Positions 34,956 through 43,118 of a stretch of 64,000 nt of DNA are shown here, piece by piece. Every line of letters starts with the position of its first letter. The stretch's first letter is position 1. The position numbers were made by a program, and so were the translations under genes. A model generated the notes under the pieces. That model was given only the letters and a program-made list of their open reading frames with translations. It was not told where the DNA came from and ran no database searches. The DNA is taken from contig JAGXQZ010000027.1 in assembly GCA_018336015.1 (NCBI GenBank), positions 1 through 64,000 on the forward strand, read 5' to 3'. This DNA comes from Algoriphagus sp. (GTDB taxonomy: Bacteria > Bacteroidota > Bacteroidia > Cytophagales > Cyclobacteriaceae).

Positions 34956-37069
34956 GACCTGATCTGAGTAAATGGACCACAGCAAGCAAGGCTTCTGAGC
35001 CCAATTCCACATCAGTTTGGGAGGCCCCTGAGCAAATTAGCATCCCGGATTTTTTTGATCCCGAAGCGATCAATTCGCTCAAGCAACTCCGTTTTTCTGC
35101 GGGGATCCCGCCGTTTCTCCGTGGGCCTTATGCATCCATGTATGTGCAGCGGCCTTGGACCATCCGTCAGTATGCAGGCTTTTCCACGGCCGAAGAATCG
35201 AATGCATTTTACCGTAGAAACCTGGCTGCAGGGCAAAAAGGGCTTTCGGTAGCTTTTGATTTGGCTACGCATCGTGGGTATGACTCTGATCACCCCCGAG
35301 TCCAAGGCGACGTGGGCAAAGCCGGTGTAGCGATCGATACCGTGGAGGACATGAAAATCCTTTTCGATCAGATACCTCTAGACGACATGTCCGTCTCCAT
35401 GACGATGAATGGAGCTGTCATTCCGGTTTTGGCATTTTACATCGTCGCAGCAGAGGAGCAGGGAGTAAAACCTGAGCAGCTCAGCGGCACGATTCAAAAT
35501 GACATTCTGAAGGAATTTATGGTGCGGAATACCTACATCTATCCGCCCCAGCCTAGCATGCGGATCATTGGGGATATTTTTGAGTTTACTTCGAAGCACA
35601 TGCCCAAATTCAACTCGATTTCCATCTCCGGTTACCACATGCAGGAGGCCGGAGCAACGGCGGATTTGGAATTGGCTTACACCTTAGCGGATGGATTGGA
35701 GTACCTGAGAACTGGGATAAAAGCCGGGCTTGATATCGATGATTTTGCACCGAGGTTGTCCTTTTTCTGGGCGATTGGGATGAACTACTTCATGGAAATC
35801 GCCAAGATGCGGGCCGGCCGATTGCTTTGGTCCAAGATCGTCAAGCAATTCAATCCCAAGGATTCCAAATCACTCGCTTTGCGTACGCACTGTCAGACTT
35901 CCGGTTGGTCCTTGACGGAGCAAGATCCATTCAACAACGTGACCCGAACCGCCGTCGAAGCACTCGGGGCAGCCATGGGCCATACTCAGTCTCTCCACAC
36001 CAATTCCCTTGATGAAGCGATCGCTTTGCCTACAGATTTCTCGGCTCGAATTGCCAGAAATACCCAGCTGGTTTTGCAAGAAGAAACCAGAATCACCCAA
36101 GTGGTGGATCCTTGGGGAGGTTCTTACTATGTCGAGTACTTGACGGATCAGCTAGCGCAAAGAGCTTGGTCACTGATTCAGGAAGTAGAGGAAATGGGCG
36201 GCATGGCCAAAGCCATCGAAGCCGGACTTCCCAAACTTAGAATCGAAGAGGCGGCAGCCAAAAAGCAAGCACGAATCGATAGTGGCAAAGACGTCATCGT
36301 GGGAGTCAACCGCTATCAAGTGGATGAGGCATCCCAAATCGAGGTGAGAGATGTCGATAATCAGGCCGTGAAACTTGCTCAGATCGCCAGACTCAATCAG
36401 GTAAAAGCTTCCCGAAATCAGCAAGAGGTGGATTTTTGCTTAGAAAAAATTGCGCAGGCAGCCCAAGCCGGTACAGGTAATTTACTCGCTCTGGCTGTGG
36501 AGGCAGCTCGAAAAAGAGCTACTTTAGGAGAAATATCCGATGCGATGGAAAAAGCATTTGGCAGACACAAAGCCCAAACCAAGTCCATCTCAGGAGTCTA
36601 TGCTTCAGAAGTGAAAAATCAGGAATCATTCAAAAAAGCCCAGACACTTTCCGACAGATTTGCAGAAATGGAAGGTCGACGTCCGCGCATTTTGGTTGCC
36701 AAAATGGGGCAGGATGGGCACGACCGTGGGGCAAAAGTCATTGCTACCGGTTTTGCAGATTTGGGCTTTGATGTGGACATCGGGCCACTTTTTCAGACTC
36801 CTCAGGAAGTTGCCGAGCAAGCAGTTGAAAATGATGTCCATATTGTAGGCGCATCCTCACTTGCAGCTGGCCACAAAACCTTGATTCCTCAATTGATCCA
36901 AGCGCTTAAAGAACTCGGCCGTCCCGATATTATGGTGGTGGCAGGAGGGGTGATTCCGGCTAAGGATTATGAGTTTTTGGAAAAATCCGGAGTGGCTGCG
37001 GTCTTCGGTCCGGGGACGGTACTGTCAGAGGCTGCGACCAAGATTTTGGAAAAGTTGATGGCCGAATAA
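34952..37069 (+). CDS. mutB: Methylmalonyl-CoA mutase large (catalytic) subunit
   Basis: This 705-residue subunit has an N-terminal TIM barrel with [40 protein letters not shown] and [18 protein letters not shown], and a C-terminal cobalamin-binding domain from about residue 570 ([20 protein letters not shown]). The cobalt-ligand histidine is in DGHDRG. Reaction: (R)-methylmalonyl-CoA to succinyl-CoA by radical rearrangement, linking propionyl-CoA to the TCA cycle. Co-expressed with the small subunit and assisted by MeaB encoded upstream. A strong terminator follows. Confidence 0.97.
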   Translation: MRPDLSKWTTASKASEPNSTSVWEAPEQISIPDFFDPEAINSLKQLRFSAGIPPFLRGPYASMYVQRPWTIRQYAGFSTAEESNAFYRRNLAAGQKGLSVAFDLATHRGYDSDHPRVQGDVGKAGVAIDTVEDMKILFDQIPLDDMSVSMTMNGAVIPVLAFYIVAAEEQGVKPEQLSGTIQNDILKEFMVRNTYIYPPQPSMRIIGDIFEFTSKHMPKFNSISISGYHMQEAGATADLELAYTLADGLEYLRTGIKAGLDIDDFAPRLSFFWAIGMNYFMEIAKMRAGRLLWSKIVKQFNPKDSKSLALRTHCQTSGWSLTEQDPFNNVTRTAVEALGAAMGHTQSLHTNSLDEAIALPTDFSARIARNTQLVLQEETRITQVVDPWGGSYYVEYLTDQLAQRAWSLIQEVEEMGGMAKAIEAGLPKLRIEEAAAKKQARIDSGKDVIVGVNRYQVDEASQIEVRDVDNQAVKLAQIARLNQVKASRNQQEVDFCLEKIAQAAQAGTGNLLALAVEAARKRATLGEISDAMEKAFGRHKAQTKSISGVYASEVKNQESFKKAQTLSDRFAEMEGRRPRILVAKMGQDGHDRGAKVIATGFADLGFDVDIGPLFQTPQEVAEQAVENDVHIVGASSLAAGHKTLIPQLIQALKELGRPDIMVVAGGVIPAKDYEFLEKSGVAAVFGPGTVLSEAATKILEKLMAE

Positions 37070-37077
37070 AAAATAAC

Positions 37078-37110
37078 AGAGGCTGTCTCGATTAGTGACA
37101 GCCTCTTTTC
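37078..37110 (+). terminator. Terminator of the mutA-mutB operon
   Basis: AGAGGCTGTC and GACAGCCTCT form a perfect 10-bp stem with a 9-base loop, followed by TTTCT. It starts 9 bases after the mutB stop. Confidence 0.88.
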
Positions 37111-37119
37111 TAAGATACT

Positions 37120-37767
37120 TCAATCAATCTTCACTAGCCTAACGGAAAGGCCATTAAAAGGACTGCTGAGTGCTTTTTCGAAAGCGAATTTGTTTTCAGC
37201 CAGGTTTCGATTAATCACGAGCCCTTCTTCTTCTTGAGTGATACTCCACCAATAACCCGAAAATCCCAAGCCATCATAATATCCATCTTCGTCAATCATC
37301 CCAAGAGGATATCCCTCAAAACCGCTTTCATTGGTTCCGTTGTTTTCCACCCAACCCTCGGCGCTCTTGAGTTTGGCGGTAGCAGCGGCGGGTCCGCCTA
37401 GGGCCTCAGCCAAAATATTCCAGTCCTCATCAGTGGGTACTCTCCAGCCATCCGGAGCGATTCCCCGCTCATCTGAGATTGCCAAGTAGTTGTAAAGCTT
37501 TCCGAAAAACTGCCCATTTTCCTCATCGAAGTCAATGTCCATTCTCGCAGGCATGAAAAACACGCCTCCCAAAGCCCATTCCTCTTCATCGTAAGCAGCA
37601 GGAATAGTATCTCCGTTTCGGAAGGTGATCACATTCAGGTTTTCGGCCATCCAAGTTTGATTACCGATTTTAACGGTTTTGTAGGTACGGCCTTCGTGGT
37701 CGGTAACTTGGCTTTGCGCAAGAAAGGGAAGAAGAAATAGGGCAAGAAAAGTAGCTTTTCGCATCAT
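37120..37767 (-). CDS. FISUMP-domain secreted protein
   Basis: This protein of about 215 residues has a signal peptide (MRKATFLALFLLPFLAQSQ) and one Fibrobacter-succinogenes-major-paralogous (FISUMP) domain: VTDHEGRTYKTVKIGNQTWM, AENLNV, GWRVPTDEDWNILAEALGG, FSGYWWS. The fold is FGE-sulfatase/C-type-lectin related, and its role in Bacteroidota surface biology is unknown. An upstream TTG would extend it, but a TAnnTTTG promoter element covers that codon, so I start at the ATG at 37767 (37764 also possible). Confidence 0.85.
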   Translation of the reverse strand: MMRKATFLALFLLPFLAQSQVTDHEGRTYKTVKIGNQTWMAENLNVITFRNGDTIPAAYDEEEWALGGVFFMPARMDIDFDEENGQFFGKLYNYLAISDERGIAPDGWRVPTDEDWNILAEALGGPAAATAKLKSAEGWVENNGTNESGFEGYPLGMIDEDGYYDGLGFSGYWWSITQEEEGLVINRNLAENKFAFEKALSSPFNGLSVRLVKID

Positions 37768-37782
37768 GAGCTGGATTTTTAC

Positions 37783-37790
37783 CAAAAGTA
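37783..37790 (-). promoter_or_regulatory. Candidate -7 element for the FISUMP gene
   Basis: On the minus strand this reads TACTTTTG, matching TAnnTTTG, 15 bases before the chosen ATG. It decides the start against the upstream TTG at 37785, which falls inside the element. Confidence 0.45.
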
Positions 37791-37854
37791 TCTATCCGCC
37801 TTTCGATGCGCTATACGCTTATTTCCGTATTTCTAGTGCTTGGTTTGATGAAAA

Positions 37855-38160
37855 TCAAATCCTCATTTCCAAAAGCGCATAGCTCAGACTTTTTCCATGC
37901 GCGTCCATCGCCAAAGAGGTGGTGACCCCACTAGCCAAGGCGCTTTCGCAGGTGAAAAGCAAAGCCTTCAGCTCAGGGATTTCATGTCGGATGACACTTC
38001 CTTTGAGTTGATGGGCGAGGTGTTGTTTGACTTTATCGGCAGTGACTTTTTCTACCAAAAGTTCATAGTTCTTTTCCTCCAAAGGAAAAAGGGAAAGCAC
38101 CAACGTGTTTCCTTTGTCTCCGGCACGGCTGTGGGCGATATCGGCAAGTTTCTGACTCAT
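37855..38160 (-). CDS. Small AtuA-related protein
   Basis: This 101-residue protein matches the short domain that accompanies AtuA/DUF1446 proteins, sometimes fused to their C-terminus. It starts MSQKLADIAHSRAGDKGNT (the conserved HSRAGDKGN motif) and ends near DAHGKSLSYALLEM. Its first codons overlap the last of the AtuA gene by 4 bases, so the two are probably one functional unit. It is the last gene of the five-gene operon. Confidence 0.85.
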   Translation of the reverse strand: MSQKLADIAHSRAGDKGNTLVLSLFPLEEKNYELLVEKVTADKVKQHLAHQLKGSVIRHEIPELKALLFTCESALASGVTTSLAMDAHGKSLSYALLEMRI

Positions 38161-39479
38161 GATTCAAAGACTTGAATGGTAGGGTGAATTTGGGTTCGAT
38201 CCATCAAGATAGAAACTACACCGATGATTTCATTCAGGAATTTTCTCGCTCCTCCTCCACCGGCAGGCCCGTTGGTGTAGAGGGCTTCCACTTCTTCTCC
38301 CACGAGTTGGGTGAGGGCCTGGTTCTTGGATTTTCCGGCAATTCGAAGTCTAACTTCATATGGAGCAGAACCTTGGGAAAGGCTTTCCCCATGCAGGGAA
38401 CTCAGTCCGATGTAATCCACCCGAAACTCGTCAAATAAATTCCCGATCCGCTTTTGGATGATTTCTCCGGCAAGTTTTGCCCGCTCTACGGCATGAGCTC
38501 CCGCGTAGGAAATCTCCCCTTCTCCGATCCAGCCGGCTTGATAGCCCACGCTCACCTTGAGGGTTTCGGGTTTGGGTTTGCCGGTTCCTCCGGTGACTTT
38601 CAATTTATTTGGTCCGATTTCTTCCAAACGCACACTTCGAAAATCTGCCACCGTATCAGGCGTGAAGTAATTTCCCGGATCGAGGACTTCATACAGTAAT
38701 TGCTCCTTGGCTGTCTGAGTGTTGATCAATCCGCCGGTTCCGTCCACTTTGGAAATAATTCCGCCCCCGTCCCGACTGACTTCTAGGATTGGATGCCCAA
38801 GGATGTGCATGTTCGGAACAGGCTTAGACACTGGGTCTGCGAAATATCCTCCGGTGATCTGTCCTGCGCACTCCATCAAGTGTCCAAGCACAGTTCCTTT
38901 GCCCATCAGGTCTGAATTTTCCTTATCCCAACCCAATTCGTGTACCATGGGTGCCAAAAAAAGCGAAGGATCTGCCACTCTTCCCGTCAGGATAATTTGC
39001 GCATCGGTGGCCAATGCCGGAAGAATGGCCTCCACGCCCAGGTAGGCATTGGCTGAAACTAGTTTGCCGTAGGAGTTCAGGGGTTGATTGCCTTCTAGGC
39101 TGAGCTCTTCTCCGCTGAGTTGCTCGAAGACATCATCCCCCAAAACGACCGCAATCTTTACCTTTAGCCCGAGTTTTTTGGCGATTTCCAGGATTTTTTT
39201 GGCTCCGGCGATGGGATTTGCTGCCCCCATATTGGTGATGAGGCGGGTTTTATGCTTGAGTAATAGTGGAAGCAAACCTTCGATTCTCCGTTCCAAGAGA
39301 ACATCATATCCGGCATTGGGGTCTAGTTGTTTGCGCTTTTGTGCCAAAGCAATAGTTCGCTCGGCGAGGCATTCCAAGACCAGGTAATCCAGATTTCCCT
39401 TTTCCGTCAGGATCAAAGCAGGCTCCAATCGGTCTCCTGAAAAGCCGGCCCCGCAACCGATTCTTATTTTTTCCGCCAT
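38157..39479 (-). CDS. AtuA family (DUF1446) protein
   Basis: This 440-residue protein opens IRIGCGAGFSGDRLEPALIL, with the conserved LVLECLAERTI, TRLITNMGAANP and HILGHPILEVSRDGGG segments of AtuA. In Pseudomonas, atuA is essential for acyclic terpene (citronellol) use, but its reaction is not known; relatives occur with acyl-CoA carboxylases. Here no carboxylase or acyl-CoA dehydrogenase is adjacent. Partners are a CitMHS permease (1 base upstream) and two esterases, which suggests a short-chain acid or terpenoid acid pathway. Confidence 0.9.
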   Translation of the reverse strand: MAEKIRIGCGAGFSGDRLEPALILTEKGNLDYLVLECLAERTIALAQKRKQLDPNAGYDVLLERRIEGLLPLLLKHKTRLITNMGAANPIAGAKKILEIAKKLGLKVKIAVVLGDDVFEQLSGEELSLEGNQPLNSYGKLVSANAYLGVEAILPALATDAQIILTGRVADPSLFLAPMVHELGWDKENSDLMGKGTVLGHLMECAGQITGGYFADPVSKPVPNMHILGHPILEVSRDGGGIISKVDGTGGLINTQTAKEQLLYEVLDPGNYFTPDTVADFRSVRLEEIGPNKLKVTGGTGKPKPETLKVSVGYQAGWIGEGEISYAGAHAVERAKLAGEIIQKRIGNLFDEFRVDYIGLSSLHGESLSQGSAPYEVRLRIAGKSKNQALTQLVGEEVEALYTNGPAGGGGARKFLNEIIGVVSILMDRTQIHPTIQVFES

Positions 39480-39480
39480 A

Positions 39481-40767
39481 CTAAATCGAGATCACTCCAA
39501 GTAAAATAGAAACCAAAAGCATCACCAAAGTGACCAAAAACGCCAAGGGAATGGTCTTTTTTTGATGATCACCCAGCTCGACTCCAGCCAATCCAACCAA
39601 TAAAAAAGTGGAGCCAGTCAGTGGACTTACCGGAAATCCGGTGGTCATTTGTCCCAAAATCGCAGCTTGTCCGACCTCTAAGCCACTTGCACCAAAGGTG
39701 GTGGCGGTAGTAGATAGCAGAGGCAAAATACCGAAATAGAAGGAATCGGGATCAAAAAGCATACTTGCCGGCATAGCCACCAATCCTGTCAAAAGTGGGA
39801 GTTGTCGGCCCAATTGCTCAGGCAATAAGGTTTGAACGGTGGAAGCCATAGACTCCATCATACCGCTTCCTTTGAGAATACCGGTGAAGCATCCTGCTGC
39901 AAAGAGGATACTTGCCATCAGCATAGCTTCTTTGGCGTGAGCATCGATTCGATTTTTTTGCTCTGAGACTTTTGGGAAATTAATCAATAAAGCCAGCGCA
40001 AATGCTACCATAAATACTACGTAAGGTGGCGCCCAAGAAAGAATGATGCTGGTAATAGCTACTAGAATCAAAATAATATTCATCCAAAACAGCCTCGGAC
40101 GATGCAAGGGGTTTTCTGCTGTAGATTGGCTAGATACAGCGGATTGATTGAGGTCACCAAGTCTGTTCTTTTCACTTTTTCCAAGAAAAAAAGCTATCAC
40201 AAAAACACTTACCAAACCGGTCATCAGCGGAAGAACCATGGGGTTGAACAGTTCCGTGACGGGCACATTCAATGCTGTAGCAGCGCGTATAGTCGGCCCT
40301 CCCCAAGGAACCATATTCATAGTCCCTGCCGACAGCGCTACGATGCATGCCAGGGTAATCCGCTTCATACCCATTTGATCATAGATCGGTGCCAATGCAG
40401 GGATGACTACCAAAAATGTCACCGCACCCGACCCATCCAGATGAATCAACATAGCCAAAACCGCCGTGGCTAAGGCGATTTTGATCGGGTCATTTCCAGC
40501 TATTTTTAGCAACCTGGAGATGATGGGTTGGAAGGTGCCAGCATCCAAAAGGATTCCAAAAAAGAGGATGGCGAAGACAAACATGACGCCTGTGGGAGCG
40601 ATGGCTTGCAATCCTTCACCGATCATCGCAGGTAGTTCATTTGTTTTTCCAGCCAATATTCCTGTAAGAATAGGAACAAGCGTCAAAGCAATCACAGGAG
40701 ATGCTTTTTTGGTGATGACCAAAAAGAGCAAGAGTAAAATTGTAAGTAGTCCTAGTAAGGCAAGCAT
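39481..40767 (-). CDS. CitMHS family transporter (citrate-type carboxylate:cation symporter)
   Basis: This 428-residue protein has about 11 membrane helices. The CitMHS features are LLGLLTILLLLFLVITKKAS at the start, MLIHLDGSGAVTFLVVIPAL, SAGTMNMVPWGGPTIRAATA and SMLFDPDSFYFGILPLLST. Known members import citrate complexed with Mg or Ca. The substrate here may be another carboxylic acid released by the neighbouring esterases. It lies 3 bases after the esterase gene and 1 base before the AtuA gene. Confidence 0.88.
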   Translation of the reverse strand: MLALLGLLTILLLLFLVITKKASPVIALTLVPILTGILAGKTNELPAMIGEGLQAIAPTGVMFVFAILFFGILLDAGTFQPIISRLLKIAGNDPIKIALATAVLAMLIHLDGSGAVTFLVVIPALAPIYDQMGMKRITLACIVALSAGTMNMVPWGGPTIRAATALNVPVTELFNPMVLPLMTGLVSVFVIAFFLGKSEKNRLGDLNQSAVSSQSTAENPLHRPRLFWMNIILILVAITSIILSWAPPYVVFMVAFALALLINFPKVSEQKNRIDAHAKEAMLMASILFAAGCFTGILKGSGMMESMASTVQTLLPEQLGRQLPLLTGLVAMPASMLFDPDSFYFGILPLLSTTATTFGASGLEVGQAAILGQMTTGFPVSPLTGSTFLLVGLAGVELGDHQKKTIPLAFLVTLVMLLVSILLGVISI

Positions 40768-40770
40768 GGG

Positions 40771-42312
40771 TTATCGGTTCAGGCTTTCCATAAATTTCAT
40801 TTGCTCCCAGTTGGGCATGGCTCTGGTTTTCAGGTTGTATCCCAGCTCAATGACCAGTGGGTTTTCAGGATCAAAAATCGGCCATTCGGGAAGACCGGGT
40901 CCGTTGGGATTTCCGGTTTTCACAAAGTTGACCCAGTAGCTGGACATGTTTTTTTCCAAGTCATAATCCACCTGCTCAAAGGGTCTGTTCCAATTGCGGA
41001 GGGTATGCAGTGCATAGCTGAATTCGGCCGAATGGAAAGCTCCATAATTGGGTTCTCCTGGAGGTACTCGGGTGAAATAGTACACATAAGCATCATTTTG
41101 ACCCTTTTCAGTCTGCATCTTTGCCCAGGTGTAATTTTGGAACCCAAAAGCTAAAACACCAATAGTGTTCAGCGTTTCTTCCAATTCAACTTCATTGCCT
41201 GCTGGGAAAAGTTGCAAGTATTCCCCGGCTCGTCCTCCGTATTGTTTTTTGGCGTTGGCTTTGAATTCGGCAGGAGTGGTGGCAGGATTTCCGGAGACCC
41301 GATCATGGGCATTCCAACCAGTCAGAAGAGGGACATCCGAAAAGGACCCATCTTCGAATGCTTGTCTTACACTGGGCAAGACTTTGCCATCTACTACGGG
41401 ACCAAATCTCCCCGGGATTTTCAGCAGGCTGTCCGCCGGGAGCTTTCTAAGTTCTGCCAGTGAGATTCCGAGCGTGTCGGTGAGTTGTTTTCCTCGTTCT
41501 TCAGCGCCCTGGAGGCCTGAGACCAAACCCGTACCCCGATTAAACATTCCGCCGCTTTGGGCGATGGCTTTGTGGAAAAGTCCTTTTGCTTTGGGAGAGA
41601 CGACCAGAGCGTTGACGCTGAAAGCACCTGCAGATTGGCCTGCAATGGTAACATTGTCTGGATCGCCACCAAAAGCTGTGATGTTCTTTTTCACCCACTC
41701 CAAACCGGCAATCTGATCCAAGAGGCCATAATTTCCGGAAGTTTGATCGGGATTTTCAGCGCTGAGTTCCGGATGAGCCAAGAAACCCAATATCCCCACT
41801 CGGTAATTGAGTGCGACGACTACGATGCCTTTTTTTGCCAGATCTTCTCCGTCGTAAAGTGGGACAGTGTTTCCACCCGAACTGAATCCTCCTCCATAAA
41901 TCCAGACCATCACAGGAAGTTTTTCATCCGATTTTTCTGCAGCAGTCCAAATGTTGAGGTAAAGACAGTCCTCCGAAATCGGTTCTTTTGGGATCAGAAA
42001 TTCCTCCGACCAGGCAAAAAACGGCACGGGAGGATTTTGCATCGGGGCAGCGGGATTTTCGGTGCAGACTTTGGTGCCCTCCCAAGGCTGTACGGGTTGT
42101 GGGGCTTTCCATCGCAAGTCACCTACCGGAGGAGCGGCAAAAGGTATTCCTTTAAAAATTTTGACCTGTCCGCTGGAGTCGGTTTTTCCTGAAATGAGAC
42201 CGCCTTCCACAGCCACGGACTGAATGGAGAGGTTGGTTTGTTTTTCACTTTTTCCGCAGGAGAAAAAAAGAAAGCCCATCGCAGCGATGAGCAGAAACGG
42301 GCTTTTGAGCAT
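40771..42312 (-). CDS. Carboxylesterase lipoprotein (type B, alpha/beta hydrolase)
   Basis: This 513-residue lipoprotein (FLFFSC, Cys19) has the type-B carboxylesterase signatures: EDCLYLNIWTAAEK, the oxyanion loop VMVWIYGGGFSSGG, and the nucleophile Ser227 in TIAGQSAGAFSVN. The acid and His are expected later (a His lies in AFHSAEFSYAL). It hydrolyses carboxylic esters outside the cytoplasmic membrane; substrate unknown. It follows the Nudix regulator by 3 bases and precedes the carboxylate transporter by 3 bases, so it should free an acid for import. Confidence 0.9.
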   Translation of the reverse strand: MLKSPFLLIAAMGFLFFSCGKSEKQTNLSIQSVAVEGGLISGKTDSSGQVKIFKGIPFAAPPVGDLRWKAPQPVQPWEGTKVCTENPAAPMQNPPVPFFAWSEEFLIPKEPISEDCLYLNIWTAAEKSDEKLPVMVWIYGGGFSSGGNTVPLYDGEDLAKKGIVVVALNYRVGILGFLAHPELSAENPDQTSGNYGLLDQIAGLEWVKKNITAFGGDPDNVTIAGQSAGAFSVNALVVSPKAKGLFHKAIAQSGGMFNRGTGLVSGLQGAEERGKQLTDTLGISLAELRKLPADSLLKIPGRFGPVVDGKVLPSVRQAFEDGSFSDVPLLTGWNAHDRVSGNPATTPAEFKANAKKQYGGRAGEYLQLFPAGNEVELEETLNTIGVLAFGFQNYTWAKMQTEKGQNDAYVYYFTRVPPGEPNYGAFHSAEFSYALHTLRNWNRPFEQVDYDLEKNMSSYWVNFVKTGNPNGPGLPEWPIFDPENPLVIELGYNLKTRAMPNWEQMKFMESLNR

Positions 42313-42315
42313 GGG

Positions 42316-43020
42316 TTAATTGGTTTTGAAGCTGTAGAGGTAGGGAGCTTTGTGGCTTTTGCCGGTGAAAAGCTTTTCATGACGGTCAAGGATGTCGAGG
42401 CTCAGCATTTTTCGCTGGAAACTGGTGCGACGGAGTTTTTGTCCTAAAATCGCTTCATATACAGATTGAAGTTCATTCATGGTAAACCGTTCCGGAAGGA
42501 GATTGCCTCCTATTAGCTTGCGGTCGAGATTTTCACGCAGGGTTTGCAGTGCTTTTTGGACGATTTTTCTGTGGTCAAGTATCAAATCAGGCAAATGCTC
42601 AATGTCATACCAGGTAATGGAATCCGAAAGAGAATCTGGTGTCAATGTGACTTTTTCGTGGTCAATCAATGCATAGTAGGCGATTGAAAAAAAGCGGTCT
42701 AGCATCCAATAATTATCCGGTACAGCATATCCGTTGGCTTCTAGGATGGTTTTCATCACCTCGGGCTGATATCTGCCAATATCCCCAAAGGTGTGGAACT
42801 GCTCCAGGTAGATTTCTTTAAGGCCGGTACGCTCAAAAAGCCCTCTTTTGACAGCATCCTCTAGGTTTTCAGTTCGTTCTACAAACCCCCCTGGTAGTGC
42901 GTGCCACCCCGTATCGTGGTATTCCATCAATAAGATTTTCAGTTTTCCCTTAGAAAAACCGAAGACTACTGAGTCGTATGCGATATGTGGGATGTATTGA
43001 GAGACTTCTGGAAGGGGCAT
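42316..43020 (-). CDS. NrtR/AraR-type Nudix transcription regulator, catalytic box degraded
   Basis: This 234-residue protein has an N-terminal Nudix fold (HIAYDSVVFGFSKGKLKILL) and a C-terminal winged helix with NLLPERFTMNELQSVYEAIL and LRRTSFQRKML, the layout of NrtR and Bacteroidota AraR regulators. In the Nudix box the invariant pattern REUxEExGU reads R59-GLFERTGL: two of the three glutamates are replaced (Gly60, Arg64), so catalysis is unlikely and the domain should act as a ligand sensor. It is first in the operon. I start at the ATG at 43020 because the upstream open frame runs through the inverted repeat; an ATG-type start near 43077 is possible. Confidence 0.85.
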   Translation of the reverse strand: MPLPEVSQYIPHIAYDSVVFGFSKGKLKILLMEYHDTGWHALPGGFVERTENLEDAVKRGLFERTGLKEIYLEQFHTFGDIGRYQPEVMKTILEANGYAVPDNYWMLDRFFSIAYYALIDHEKVTLTPDSLSDSITWYDIEHLPDLILDHRKIVQKALQTLRENLDRKLIGGNLLPERFTMNELQSVYEAILGQKLRRTSFQRKMLSLDILDRHEKLFTGKSHKAPYLYSFKTN

Positions 43021-43075
43021 AATGGAAGGTAATTCTGGTCTAAGTAAATAGGATTTTTCCGTAGAAGCAATTAAC

Positions 43076-43096
43076 ATTGTCTCACACTGAAACAAT
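43076..43096. promoter_or_regulatory. 21-bp inverted repeat, likely operator of the Nudix regulator
   Basis: ATTGTnTCA, 3 bases, then TGAnACAAT: nine-base arms with one mismatch. It sits between the divergent regulator operon (55 bases away) and the secreted esterase (22 bases before its ATG). A TAACATTG sequence at 43072-43079, one base off the -7 pattern, overlaps it. The length fits operators of Nudix-type regulators. Confidence 0.6.
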
Positions 43097-43118
43097 AGAT
43101 CTATACGAATCGGAATTT

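Noticed and set aside
41557-42192. 211-residue plus-strand open frame opposite the lipoprotein esterase
   Set aside because: The esterase catalytic motifs are on the minus strand, and the antisense frame shows no protein-like pattern.
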